7,244 bases of DNA from Betaproteobacteria bacterium (GCA_020047725.1 JAIFNM010000077.1:1-7244), one strand, 5' to 3'. Shown: positions 1 through 6,131, numbered from the stretch's first letter. Numbers and translations: made by a program. The notes: generated by a model not told the origin, from the letters alone.

Positions 1-272
1 TGTTGTGGGCGATGACGGAAGAGGTGCGTTCGCTGGCGCAGGTTAAATCAGGGCTGGAGGACCGTCAGCAACTTGATATGCTGCTTAAGGACGCCCGTGT
101 TTGGGGGCCACGGCAGCTGCTGTTCAAGCGCGCTTTGCAGCGCATTGATTGTGCAGGCGCCAAATCCGCATTGACGCATGCAGCGCGAATCGACAGGATG
201 ATCAAGGGAATTGGTGCTGGCAATGTATGGAATGAATTTCTTCGTCTTGGCCTGAGTCTCGCCGCCCGATAG
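1..272 (+). CDS. holA: DNA polymerase III delta subunit, C-terminal end (partial)
   Basis: This is the last 90 or so residues of a gene that begins upstream of the window; the frame is open to the left edge and stops with TAG at 270-272. The translation (LWAMTEEVRSLAQV near the start, AARIDRMIKGIG and WNEFLRLGLSLA near the end) matches the C-terminal, all-helical collar domain of HolA. HolA is the clamp-loader subunit that opens the beta sliding clamp during replication. The N-terminal clamp-binding and AAA+-like domains would lie outside the window, so the call rests on the C-terminal domain alone. The gene converges with a small minus-strand gene 17 bases downstream. A 7-bp inverted repeat (251-257 with 274-280) brackets the stop codon, but no T-run follows it directly. 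The assignment is made from family recognition and is fairly secure. Confidence 0.85.
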   Translation, partial: LWAMTEEVRSLAQVKSGLEDRQQLDMLLKDARVWGPRQLLFKRALQRIDCAGAKSALTHAARIDRMIKGIGAGNVWNEFLRLGLSLAAR

Positions 273-289
273 AACTCAGGGAAGGTTTG

Positions 290-571
290 TTACTTTTCTT
301 GCTTGTCTTTTGTACCGCCGGGCGTTTCGTCCGGAGCCAGATGCTCCCAAAGGCAGTCATCACGCCATTCAAACTCGTCGTTCAGCCCTTGGCAGCACTT
401 GCTTTGAACCAGGCACTCGCCAGAGCAGCCTTCTTCGACAACAACGACCCGGAGCTCAGGATCGACTTTCCGCTCTCCGTCCCAATAACTGCAGGTTGCA
501 CAGATTTTGATTTCGGCGGGGAGAATTAGCTTTTTGCCCATGGTTTGCTGAAGTAAGGAATCGGTAAGCAT
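290..571 (-). CDS. Small cysteine-rich hypothetical protein
   Basis: I do not recognise a named family. The frame encodes 93 residues from an ATG at 571, or 83 from a second ATG at 541 (MGKKLILP); neither has a clear Shine-Dalgarno sequence. Seven cysteines stand out in the 93-residue numbering: C24 and C27 in a CATCSYWDGER motif, C49 and C53 (CSGEC), C59-C60 and C73. A CxxC plus CxxxC arrangement suggests a small metal-binding or disulfide-linked domain, but this is inference. The tail is hydrophilic and charged (TPGGTKDKQEK). There is no signal peptide or membrane segment, so it is probably cytosolic. It converges with holA and is divergent from proA, and it fills an otherwise empty 385-base gap. 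Opposite-strand frames here are less protein-like. The existence of the gene is likely; its function is unknown. Confidence 0.6.
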   Translation of the reverse strand: MLTDSLLQQTMGKKLILPAEIKICATCSYWDGERKVDPELRVVVVEEGCSGECLVQSKCCQGLNDEFEWRDDCLWEHLAPDETPGGTKDKQEK

Positions 572-657
572 CGGAGTCTAATATTTGCCAATGGTTCAAT
601 GAAGTTATTTGTTCGGTGGCTATAATCGAGCTTTGCTTCGAATCAAACAGGTTGATC
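572..657. promoter_or_regulatory. Divergent promoter region, proA and the cysteine-rich gene
   Basis: A perfect TATAAT lies at 621-626 on the plus strand, 31 bases before the proA start, with no strong -35 box (598-604 is the right distance but poor). On the minus strand, TATAGC (complement of 619-624) lies 16 bases downstream of TTGATT (complement of 641-646) and could serve the small minus-strand gene. If both are used, the two -10 boxes overlap and the promoters would compete. The plus-strand box is the firmer of the two. No operator repeat is evident. Confidence 0.45.
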
Positions 658-1914
658 ATGGACATCGAGCAGTACATGCAGCAAGTCGGACAGCAAGCGC
701 GGGATGCTTCGCGTGCCATCGCCCGCGCCGACAGCAATGCCAAAAACGAAGCTTTACGCACTATCGCAACTTCAATTCGGCGCAATTCTACCGTACTTCT
801 TGTCGCAAACCAGAAAGACCTTGCTGCGGCGCGTACGGCTGGTCTTGAACCCGCCATGCTTGATCGTCTGACCCTTTCTGAGAAGGGGATTGCGAGCATG
901 GCCGATGGGGTCGAACAGATCGCCGCGCTGCCCGATCCGGTTGGCGAGATCACTGATTTGAAGTTCCGCCCGAGCGGTATCCAGGTTGGCAAAATGCGTG
1001 TCCCGCTGGGTGTGATCGGAATCATTTACGAAGCGCGCCCCAACGTGACGGCCGATGCTGCGGCGCTGTGTCTGAAGTCTGGCAACGCCGCGATCCTGCG
1101 TGGTGGCTCCGAAGCGATCTACAGTAACCGCGCCATTGCTGCGCTGGTGCAGGAGGGTCTGACGGTCGCCGGTTTGCCGGCCAACGTTGTGCAGGTCATT
1201 GATACCATCGACCGCGCGGCCGTTGGTCATTTGATCACCATGCGCGAATTCGTCGATGTGATTGTGCCGCGCGGCGGCAAGGGCCTGATTTCGCGCCTTC
1301 TAGCCGAGTCGCGGGTGCCGATGATCCAGCATCTGGATGGCAACTGCCACGTGTATCTGGACAATGAGGCCGATGTCGACAAGGCGCTACGTATTGTCGA
1401 AAATTCGAAGACGCAGCGCTATGGCACCTGTAATACCGCTGAATCCTTGCTTGTTGCACGCTCTGTGGCTGCTCGCTTGCTGCCACCCGTTGCTGCCATG
1501 CTCACCGCGAACGGCGTTGAGATTCGCGGTTGTGCTGAAACACGGGCGCTAGTGAATGAAGCCAAAGCCGCAAGCGAGGAAGATTACGCTACCGAGTTTC
1601 TGGCACCAATCATTTCGGTCAAGGTCGTCGCTGGGCTGGACGAGGCGATTGAACACATCAATCGCTACGGATCGCATCACACCGAAACCATCGTTAGCGA
1701 AAACTACACCAAGGCCATGCGTTTCCTGCGCGAAGTGGATTCGGCGTCGGTCATGGTCAACGCCTCGACGCGTTTTGCCGACGGTTTCGAGTATGGTCTT
1801 GGTGCAGAAATCGGTATTTCAACCGACAAGATACACGCGCGCGGCCCCGTCGGGCTTGAAGGCTTGACCAGCCAGAAATGGATCGTGCTCGGCAACGGCC
1901 AGGTGCGTAGCTGA
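658..1914 (+). CDS. proA: Gamma-glutamyl phosphate reductase
   Basis: ProA reduces gamma-glutamyl phosphate to glutamate-5-semialdehyde with NADPH, the second step of proline synthesis, in the cytosol. The product is 418 residues, close to the 417 of E. coli. It belongs to the aldehyde dehydrogenase superfamily: an N-terminal helical and cofactor-binding part (IYEARPNVT, GNAAILRGGSEA), then VPRGGKGL and HLDGNCHVYLD, then the catalytic loop YGTCNTAESLL with the nucleophile Cys258, and a conserved C-terminal region (NASTRFADGFEYGLGAEIG, IHARGPVGLEGL). The start at 658 gives the family N-terminus MDIEQYMQQ. An in-frame GTG at 616 would add 14 atypical residues and would overlap the -10 box. The ribosome site is modest (CAGG at 648-651). 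The kinase partner proB is not in this window. The alkyltransferase gene follows within about 16 bases, so co-transcription is likely. Confidence 0.97.
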   Translation: MDIEQYMQQVGQQARDASRAIARADSNAKNEALRTIATSIRRNSTVLLVANQKDLAAARTAGLEPAMLDRLTLSEKGIASMADGVEQIAALPDPVGEITDLKFRPSGIQVGKMRVPLGVIGIIYEARPNVTADAAALCLKSGNAAILRGGSEAIYSNRAIAALVQEGLTVAGLPANVVQVIDTIDRAAVGHLITMREFVDVIVPRGGKGLISRLLAESRVPMIQHLDGNCHVYLDNEADVDKALRIVENSKTQRYGTCNTAESLLVARSVAARLLPPVAAMLTANGVEIRGCAETRALVNEAKAASEEDYATEFLAPIISVKVVAGLDEAIEHINRYGSHHTETIVSENYTKAMRFLREVDSASVMVNASTRFADGFEYGLGAEIGISTDKIHARGPVGLEGLTSQKWIVLGNGQVRS

Positions 1915-1930
1915 GAATATGGGAATCGCC

Positions 1931-2410
1931 ATGACCCGGAGTCTTGAACAGGCTTATCAAGCCATCGTTGTCGCGCCGACTTTCTGCATTGGGGTGCGTT
2001 GTGATGAAGATGAAATTCACGCGCTTGATTATCTTGAACCATGTCCTGAAGTCTTGCCGAAGAATCCGCTGGCGGCGGAAGCGGTGCGCCAGTTGCGCGC
2101 TTATCTGAGCAATCCGGATTTCGAGTTCGGATTGCCTTTACGCCCATCCGGCACAGCCTTTCAGCGCCGTGTCTGGGAACAGATCGCTGCCATTCCCAAT
2201 CACCAGACGCGGACCTATGGTGACGTGGCCAAGGCGCTGCACAACGCGCCGCGCGCGGTCGGCCAGGCCTGCGGAGCCAATCCGTTCCCGCTGGTCGTTC
2301 CCTGCCATCGGGTCATTGCTACCGGAGGCGGTTTAGGCGGCTTTGCGCGAAATGGCGGTGGTTTCATGCTTGATGTGAAGCGCTGGTTGCTGGCGCATGA
2401 GCGTCGCTGA
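1931..2410 (+). CDS. ogt: Methylated-DNA--protein-cysteine S-methyltransferase
   Basis: This suicide repair protein moves the alkyl group from O6-alkylguanine (and O4-alkylthymine) in DNA onto its own cysteine. The active-site motif VVPCHRVI is present, with acceptor Cys125 when counted from 1931. Before it sits the helix-turn-helix (TYGDVAKALHNAPRAVGQACG), in which Arg108 is in the place of the arginine finger that flips out the base. The end GGFMLDVKRWLLAHE is typical of the family. The N-terminal domain is short and divergent, as usual for Ogt-type proteins, and there is no Ada regulatory domain. I chose the ATG at 1931 because GGGA lies 6 bases before it; an ATG at 1919 would add four residues (163 in total) and has a weaker site. 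The frame overlaps xerD by 14 bases. The family is certain; the symbol ogt, as opposed to another AGT name, is less so. Confidence 0.92.
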   Translation: MTRSLEQAYQAIVVAPTFCIGVRCDEDEIHALDYLEPCPEVLPKNPLAAEAVRQLRAYLSNPDFEFGLPLRPSGTAFQRRVWEQIAAIPNHQTRTYGDVAKALHNAPRAVGQACGANPFPLVVPCHRVIATGGGLGGFARNGGGFMLDVKRWLLAHERR

Positions 2411-3311
2411 AGTCGATTCGGGTGATGCCGCAGAAATTGATGCCTTCTGCGATACCCTTTGGCTCGAAGACGGACTGGCTAAGGCCTCGCTGTCCAGCTA
2501 TCGCAGTGATCTGGTTCATCTTTCGAGGTGGCTGAAGAAACACAAGCTCGCTTCGCTGCGCAACGTCGACGAGTCGGCGTTGATGCGTTTTATCGCTTTG
2601 CTCTCGCAAACGCTGCGTGCGTCGTCGCAGGCGCGCTATATTTCAACCTTGCGGCGCTTCTACCGGCATTTGCTGGCACGCGGTCGGATTAACGTCGATC
2701 CGACGCTCAAGATCGCCATGCCGGCCAAGCCGTCCCGCTTGCCAAAGGTGCTTTCCGAGGTTCAAGTTGAGGCGTTACTGGCTGCGCCGCCAATCGATAC
2801 CACGCTTGGTCAGCGCGACCGCACCATGCTGGAGACGCTTTACGCAACCGGATTGCGTGTTTCCGAGCTGGTTGGACTCAAGTTGCACGAAGTCAATTTC
2901 GACATGGGTGTGGTACGGGTTTTTGGCAAGGGCAGCAAGGAACGTTTGGTGCCGCTTGGTGAAGAGGCCATCGACTGGCTGCGCCTATACCTCGGAGAAG
3001 CCCGTATTTCCTTGCTCTCAGGGCGGCAGAGCGATGACCTCTTTGTGACCGCGCGCGGTTCGGCGATGACGCGGCAGGCCTTCTGGCAACTGATCAAGCG
3101 TTATGCCCTGCTGTCGGGGATGAACCCGGATCGGCTTTCTCCACACGTCTTGCGTCACGCCTTTGCCACGCATCTGCTCAACCACGGAGCCGATCTGCGC
3201 GTCGTGCAGATGTTGCTCGGCCATTCCGATATTTCGACCACCCAGATATACACGCATATCGCCCGGGAGCGACTGAAATCGTTGCATGCGGCACATCATC
3301 CGCGTGGTTGA
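2397..3311 (+). CDS. xerD: Site-specific tyrosine recombinase XerD
   Basis: XerD acts with XerC at the chromosomal dif site, under FtsK control, to resolve chromosome dimers before division. The product is 304 residues (298 in E. coli). Residues 1-110 form the SAM-like DNA-binding domain (DTLWLEDGLAKASLSSYRSDL), and residues 117-304 the catalytic domain. All six catalytic positions are visible: Arg154 (ATGLRVSEL), Lys178 (FGKGSK), His250 and Arg253 (SPHVLRHAF), His276 (LLGHSD) and nucleophile Tyr285 (TTQIYTH). Each is offset by six from E. coli XerD, so the core aligns without gaps. The ending HIARERLKSLHAAHHPRG separates it from XerC and from phage integrases. It begins inside the ogt 3' end without an obvious Shine-Dalgarno site, which suggests translational coupling. 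No xerC or dif site is seen here. Confidence 0.96.
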   Translation: MSVAEVDSGDAAEIDAFCDTLWLEDGLAKASLSSYRSDLVHLSRWLKKHKLASLRNVDESALMRFIALLSQTLRASSQARYISTLRRFYRHLLARGRINVDPTLKIAMPAKPSRLPKVLSEVQVEALLAAPPIDTTLGQRDRTMLETLYATGLRVSELVGLKLHEVNFDMGVVRVFGKGSKERLVPLGEEAIDWLRLYLGEARISLLSGRQSDDLFVTARGSAMTRQAFWQLIKRYALLSGMNPDRLSPHVLRHAFATHLLNHGADLRVVQMLLGHSDISTTQIYTHIARERLKSLHAAHHPRG

Positions 3312-3317
3312 AACTCG

Positions 3318-3340
3318 AACAGAGCCGTCTCTGTTATGCT
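3318..3340 (+). promoter_or_regulatory. Likely ybaK promoter with overlapping dyad
   Basis: An extended -10 element (TGTTATGCT, 3332-3340) lies 33 bases before the ybaK start and just after the xerD stop. TTGAAA at 3308-3313 resembles a -35 box, but the 21-base spacer is too long for it to be a normal partner. A perfect 7-bp inverted repeat (AACAGAG 3318-3324, CTCTGTT 3329-3335, loop CCGT) overlaps the first part of the -10 element. It might be an operator or an RNA hairpin at the xerD 3' end; no T-run follows, so a simple terminator is unlikely. Confidence 0.4.
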
Positions 3341-3373
3341 TTGTCCGACAAGTCATGCTTCAGGAAAAAAACC

Positions 3374-3862
3374 ATGAAATCCGAAAATGCCCCGGAAACG
3401 CCGGCCACAAAGTTTCTGCGCCAAAACGGGATCGCCCACTCCAATCATCTTTATGATTACGAAGAACATGGCGGCACCAGCGTCTCGTCGCGCGAACTTA
3501 ATGTCGACGAACATGCCGTGGTCAAGACGCTGGTCATGGAAGATGAGTCAGCCAAGCCCTTGATCGTACTGATGCATGGTGATTGCAAGGTATCGACCAA
3601 GGAGCTGGCGCGGCAGATCGGATGCAAGAAGGTCGAACCATGCAAGCCGGAAGTCGCCAATCGGCATACCGGCTTTCTGGTCGGCGGCACCAGCCCGTTT
3701 GGCACCAAGAAAAAGATGCCGATCTGCATCGAGAAAAGCATTCTCGATTTGCCGCTGATCTACATCAACGGCGGACGACGCGGATTTCTCGTTGGTGTGC
3801 ACCCGCATGACCTGATGCGGGCGCTGTCACCGACCGTTGTGACGGTGGCGCTGAAGGGTTGA
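3374..3862 (+). CDS. ybaK: YbaK/EbsC-family Cys-tRNA(Pro) deacylase
   Basis: YbaK hydrolyses Cys-tRNA(Pro), which forms when prolyl-tRNA synthetase mischarges tRNA(Pro) with cysteine, so it is a trans-acting translation proofreader in the cytosol. The product is 162 residues, normal for this single-domain family. Visible signatures are the conserved lysine Lys51 (VVKTLVM, matching Lys46 of E. coli YbaK), the loop FLVGGTSPFGTKKKMP (residues 101-116) with the GGxSPxG motif, and IYINGGRRGFLVG near the end. I chose the ATG at 3374 because AGGA at 3362-3365 precedes it at workable spacing. The longer frame from 3308 would add 22 residues covering the probable promoter. It converges on folB with directly adjacent stop codons. 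The family is firm; the exact substrate is inferred, because relatives such as ProX and YeaK differ in substrate. Confidence 0.92.
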   Translation: MKSENAPETPATKFLRQNGIAHSNHLYDYEEHGGTSVSSRELNVDEHAVVKTLVMEDESAKPLIVLMHGDCKVSTKELARQIGCKKVEPCKPEVANRHTGFLVGGTSPFGTKKKMPICIEKSILDLPLIYINGGRRGFLVGVHPHDLMRALSPTVVTVALKG

Positions 3863-3890
3863 TCAGGAGGGTTGTTCAACGGGTTGGTCA
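3856..3890. repeat. Three tandem copies of GGGTTGnTCA
   Basis: GGGTTGATCA (3856-3865), GGGTTGTTCA (3869-3878) and GGGTTGGTCA (3881-3890) differ only at the seventh base and start 13 and 12 bases apart. Copies 1 and 3 also share the following GGA. The array spans both stop codons of the convergent ybaK and folB genes. On the minus strand it encodes the DQPVEQPS end of FolB. It may be a small local duplication or chance. Confidence 0.5.
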
Positions 3891-4243
3891 GGATTCCTGC
3901 CACGTTCGATAATCACGCCGACGCGTTTTACCCCGGCGATCATCCCAAGCTTGGCAATCGAGACGCGTACCCAGATGGCGCCAAAGTCTTCAAGCAGAAG
4001 CTTTGCCACGTATTCGGCGAGTTTTTCGAGCAGGTTGAACTGCCGAATCGACAGTTCAGCGCGCAGTTGGTCGACGACCAGTGCATAGCTGATGGTGTCG
4101 CCAATGTTGTCACTGGACCCGGCACGTGCCGTAGACGTGCCGATCTGCAAGGACATTTCGACTGTCTGTGGCATGGCCTTTTCGCGCGGGTAAATCCCGA
4201 TCATTGTCGAGATGCGAAGTTCTTCGATAAAGATGATGTCCAT
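3863..4243 (-). CDS. folB: Dihydroneopterin aldolase
   Basis: FolB cleaves 7,8-dihydroneopterin to 6-hydroxymethyl-7,8-dihydropterin and glycolaldehyde in tetrahydrofolate synthesis; the family works as an octamer in the cytosol. The product is 126 residues (about 120 in E. coli). It begins MDIIFIEELRISTMIGIYPRE, and Glu21 aligns with the conserved N-terminal glutamate. Glu73 (FNLLEKLAE) is the pterin-anchoring glutamate, and Lys98 (VSIAKLGMI) is the catalytic lysine. The usual KPG after the lysine reads KLG here, a mild variation. GVIIERGRNP closes the conserved region, followed by a short variable tail made by a local repeat. The ATG at 4243 gives the family start, though no clear Shine-Dalgarno site precedes it. 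It is divergent from plsY and ends exactly against the ybaK stop. Confidence 0.95.
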   Translation of the reverse strand: MDIIFIEELRISTMIGIYPREKAMPQTVEMSLQIGTSTARAGSSDNIGDTISYALVVDQLRAELSIRQFNLLEKLAEYVAKLLLEDFGAIWVRVSIAKLGMIAGVKRVGVIIERGRNPDQPVEQPS

Positions 4244-4361
4244 ACGGCAATATGTCAGGTCGGTGTAAAATCGGTGAGCGGGCGGAGGGTCGAGCCCGTT
4301 CGTATAGGGTCTGCATTTTAACCTCTAACCTCGTTATCCTTCGCGTTTCCGGGATTCATCC
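4244..4361. promoter_or_regulatory. folB-plsY divergent intergenic region
   Basis: These 118 bases separate two divergent genes and must hold both promoters, but neither is clear. For plsY, TATCCT (4335-4340) is a possible -10 box with only a poor -35. GGGA at 4351-4354 is its likely ribosome site, 7 bases before the ATG. A perfect 7-base tandem duplication, TAACCTC twice (4319-4332), lies just upstream of that -10. An imperfect stem, AGCGGGC (4277-4283) with GCCCGTT (4294-4300) and one G-T pair, encloses a 10-base loop. No RNA gene was recognised. Confidence 0.35.
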
Positions 4362-4994
4362 ATGTCCAATTTCTTGATCGCCCTGTTCGCCATCGTTCTG
4401 GCCTATCTTCTGGGCTCTGTCCCGTTTGCCGTGGTGTGCAGCCGCCTCTTTGGCTTGGCCGATCCGCGCAGTTACGGTTCGAAGAATCCGGGAGCGACCA
4501 ACGTGCTGCGCAGCGGTAACAAGGGTGCGGCTGCCATGACGTTGCTCGGCGATATGGCCAAGGGCTGGCTAGCGGTGTTTCTCGCTCAGAAGTATGGTAC
4601 GAGCTATGGTCTGGAGCAGGGCGCCATTGGGCTTGTTGCGCTGGCCGTATTCTTTGGGCACCTGTACCCGGTGTTTCTGAAATTCAAAGGCGGCAAAGGG
4701 GTGGCCACCGCCGCCGGTGTGTTGCTGGCAATTGATCCCGTGCTTGGGCTGGCAACGCTCGGTACCTGGCTGTTCATTGTTTTCACGCTGCGCTACTCGT
4801 CGTTGGCCGCCCTGGTTGCGGCTGCGGCAGCGCCAATGTTTGCGTTCTTTCTGTGGGGTAGTGACGTGATGCTGCCGGTTGTCGGCATCATCGCCATGGC
4901 CTTGATCGGCAAGCACTGGGCGAACCTGCAGCGTTTGATGGCAGGTACTGAGCCGAAAATCGGCGGCAAGAAAAAAGCCGCGTCAGGTCGTTAA
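4362..4994 (+). CDS. plsY: Glycerol-3-phosphate acyltransferase PlsY
   Basis: PlsY is the integral membrane enzyme that transfers an acyl group from acyl-phosphate (made by PlsX) to glycerol-3-phosphate, giving lysophosphatidic acid, the first step of phospholipid synthesis. The product is 210 residues, normal for the family. The signature segments are LLGSVPFAVV (17-26), YGSKNPGATNVLR (38-50) and FKGGKGVATA (108-117), with GKHWANLQRLMAGTEPKIG near residues 183-201. Several hydrophobic stretches (about 3-25, 85-105, 118-140 and 145-180) match its multi-pass topology. The tail is lysine-rich (GGKKKAASGR). A GGGA ribosome site lies before the ATG. The end overlaps tsaD by 12 bases on the opposite strand. 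plsX is not in this window. Confidence 0.96.
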   Translation: MSNFLIALFAIVLAYLLGSVPFAVVCSRLFGLADPRSYGSKNPGATNVLRSGNKGAAAMTLLGDMAKGWLAVFLAQKYGTSYGLEQGAIGLVALAVFFGHLYPVFLKFKGGKGVATAAGVLLAIDPVLGLATLGTWLFIVFTLRYSSLAALVAAAAAPMFAFFLWGSDVMLPVVGIIAMALIGKHWANLQRLMAGTEPKIGGKKKAASGR

Positions 4995-6008
4995 TTCAGC
5001 CAGCGGCCAGCGTGGTCGTACAGCGAAGGCCCCGGCCGGCTTGGTCGACACGCCGGCCTGAAAGCGTAAGGCGCCAGCCAGCGCGATCATGGCGCCGTTG
5101 TCAGTGCAGAACTCAAGTTCCGGGTAAAAGACAGCGATTCTCGTTTTCGCAGCTTGTGCGTCAAGCTGGCTGCGCAATTCGCGGTTAGCGCCAACACCAC
5201 CGGCCACCACCAGCTGCTTCAGGCCGCTCTCTTTGACCGCGCGCATCGATTTCTTGACCAGTACTTCGACAATCGCGTCCTGGAAACCGCGTGCGATGTC
5301 GGCGCGTTGCTGCTCGTCGGGCTCGCCAATCTCGCGGACTTTGGTCAGGACAGCCGTTTTCAGGCCACTGAAGCTGAAATCCAGATCGCCCGAATGCAGC
5401 ATCGGGCGTGGCAGTTTGACGATATCCGGCCGGCCGTATTCCGCCAGTTCAGCCAAGGCTGGACCGCCGGGGTAGGGCAGGCCAAGCAATTTCGCAGTTT
5501 TGTCGAAGGCTTCGCCGGAGGCATCGTCCAGCGTTTCGCCTAACAACTGGTATTCGCCAACACCGGTAACGCGCATCAGCTGGCTGTGTCCGCCAGAAAC
5601 CAGCAACGCAACAAATGGAAATTTTGGCGGCCGGCTTGAAAGCAAAGGCGAGAGCAAATGACCTTCGAGATGATGCACAGGAACGGTTGGAATGCCGAGC
5701 GAAGCGGCCAATCCTTCGGCAAATGCAGCGCCGACCAGCAAGGCGCCAGCCAGTCCCGGGCCCTGCGTGTAGGCGACGGCATCCAGTTCATTGAGCGAGT
5801 GCCCGCTATCGGCCATTACCTTGTGTAGCAACGGTACTATACGTCGGATGTGGTCACGCGAGGCGAGCTCGGGGACCACGCCGCCGTACTCGCGGTGCAT
5901 CAAAATCTGGGAGTGCAGGGCGTGAGTCAGTAGCGCGCCGCCCGCATCGGTGCTATAAAGCGCAATCCCCGTTTCGTCGCAGGAAGATTCAATTCCAAGA
6001 ATAAGCAT
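4983..6008 (-). CDS. tsaD: tRNA N6-threonylcarbamoyladenosine transferase TsaD
   Basis: TsaD (formerly Gcp/YgjD) works with TsaB and TsaE to transfer the threonylcarbamoyl group from TsaC-made threonylcarbamoyl-AMP onto A37 of tRNAs that read ANN codons. The product is 341 residues with the ASKHA ATPase fold. It begins MLILGIESSCDETG; the metal-binding histidines are His113 and His117 (HLEGH), and the third ligand is Asp303 (FCTDNGAM). LVSGGHSQL, YPGGPALAELAE, FSFSGLKTAV and VVAGGVGANRELR are conserved nucleotide-site segments. I chose the ATG at 6008 from the family N-terminus; an ATG at 6017 and a TTG at 6041 are in frame, and none has a good Shine-Dalgarno site. It is divergent from rpsU, as in many proteobacteria, and converges on plsY. 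A shared dyad lies in its leader. Confidence 0.97.
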   Translation of the reverse strand: MLILGIESSCDETGIALYSTDAGGALLTHALHSQILMHREYGGVVPELASRDHIRRIVPLLHKVMADSGHSLNELDAVAYTQGPGLAGALLVGAAFAEGLAASLGIPTVPVHHLEGHLLSPLLSSRPPKFPFVALLVSGGHSQLMRVTGVGEYQLLGETLDDASGEAFDKTAKLLGLPYPGGPALAELAEYGRPDIVKLPRPMLHSGDLDFSFSGLKTAVLTKVREIGEPDEQQRADIARGFQDAIVEVLVKKSMRAVKESGLKQLVVAGGVGANRELRSQLDAQAAKTRIAVFYPELEFCTDNGAMIALAGALRFQAGVSTKPAGAFAVRPRWPLAELTT

Positions 6009-6043
6009 GGGCGGCATTTTAACGGGCTTCAAACAAAACAAAC

Positions 6044-6077
6044 AACAAAGCGCTTGGATTTTTCACCAAGCTTTGTT
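6044..6077. repeat. Bulged inverted repeat abutting the rpsU -10 box
   Basis: The left arm is AACAAAG (6044-6050), a CG bulge (6051-6052) and CTTGG (6053-6057). The right arm is CCAAG CTTTGTT (6066-6077), giving 12 base pairs around an 8-base loop. The right arm ends one base before TATAAT. Read on the minus strand, the hairpin is followed by a T-rich run in the tsaD leader. It could be a protein-binding site covering the rpsU promoter, or an RNA hairpin or weak attenuator for tsaD. Confidence 0.55.
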
Positions 6078-6083
6078 TATAAT
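6054..6083 (+). promoter_or_regulatory. rpsU promoter
   Basis: A perfect TATAAT (6078-6083) lies 48 bases before the rpsU start. TTGGAT (6054-6059) is a partial -35 box at an 18-base spacing. The expected transcription start is near 6090, giving a leader of about 40 bases. The complementary strand offers TATAAA (complement of 6076-6081), a possible tsaD -10 overlapping this one, but with no convincing -35. Confidence 0.6.
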
Positions 6084-6131
6084 GCTGGGCTGAGTTGTAA
6101 CCAGCCGATTTTTGAAATTAGGATAGAGTTA

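Noticed and set aside
251..280. CCTGAGT/ACTCAGG inverted repeat at the end of holA as a terminator
   Set aside because: The 7-bp stem has a 16-base loop containing the stop codon and no directly following T-run, so a terminator call is not supported.
287..529. Plus-strand frame with a hydrophobic start (MLLFLLVFCTAG), resembling a small secreted protein
   Set aside because: It starts with TTG and lies opposite the cysteine-rich gene, whose motif pattern is far more protein-like. The hydrophobic stretch is the reverse reading of that gene's lysine-rich tail.
456..1025. 189-residue minus-strand open frame across the proA start
   Set aside because: It overlaps both proA and the cysteine-rich gene, and its composition is that of a reverse-complement shadow of proA.
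2397..3311. Possibility that the tyrosine recombinase is a phage or integron integrase marking a mobile element
   Set aside because: Its length, its gap-free catalytic alignment with E. coli XerD and its C-terminus identify it as XerD, and no attachment sites or phage genes are nearby.
3872..4321. 149-residue plus-strand open frame opposite folB
   Set aside because: folB has all its family motifs on the other strand. This frame has no recognisable domain and runs across the folB promoter region.
5154..5543. 129-residue plus-strand open frame inside tsaD
   Set aside because: It is an antisense frame within a fully conserved tsaD; no motif or ribosome site supports it.
6031..6050. A/C-rich run upstream of tsaD as a CRISPR-like or satellite repeat
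   Set aside because: It is a short low-complexity stretch without regular units or spacers.
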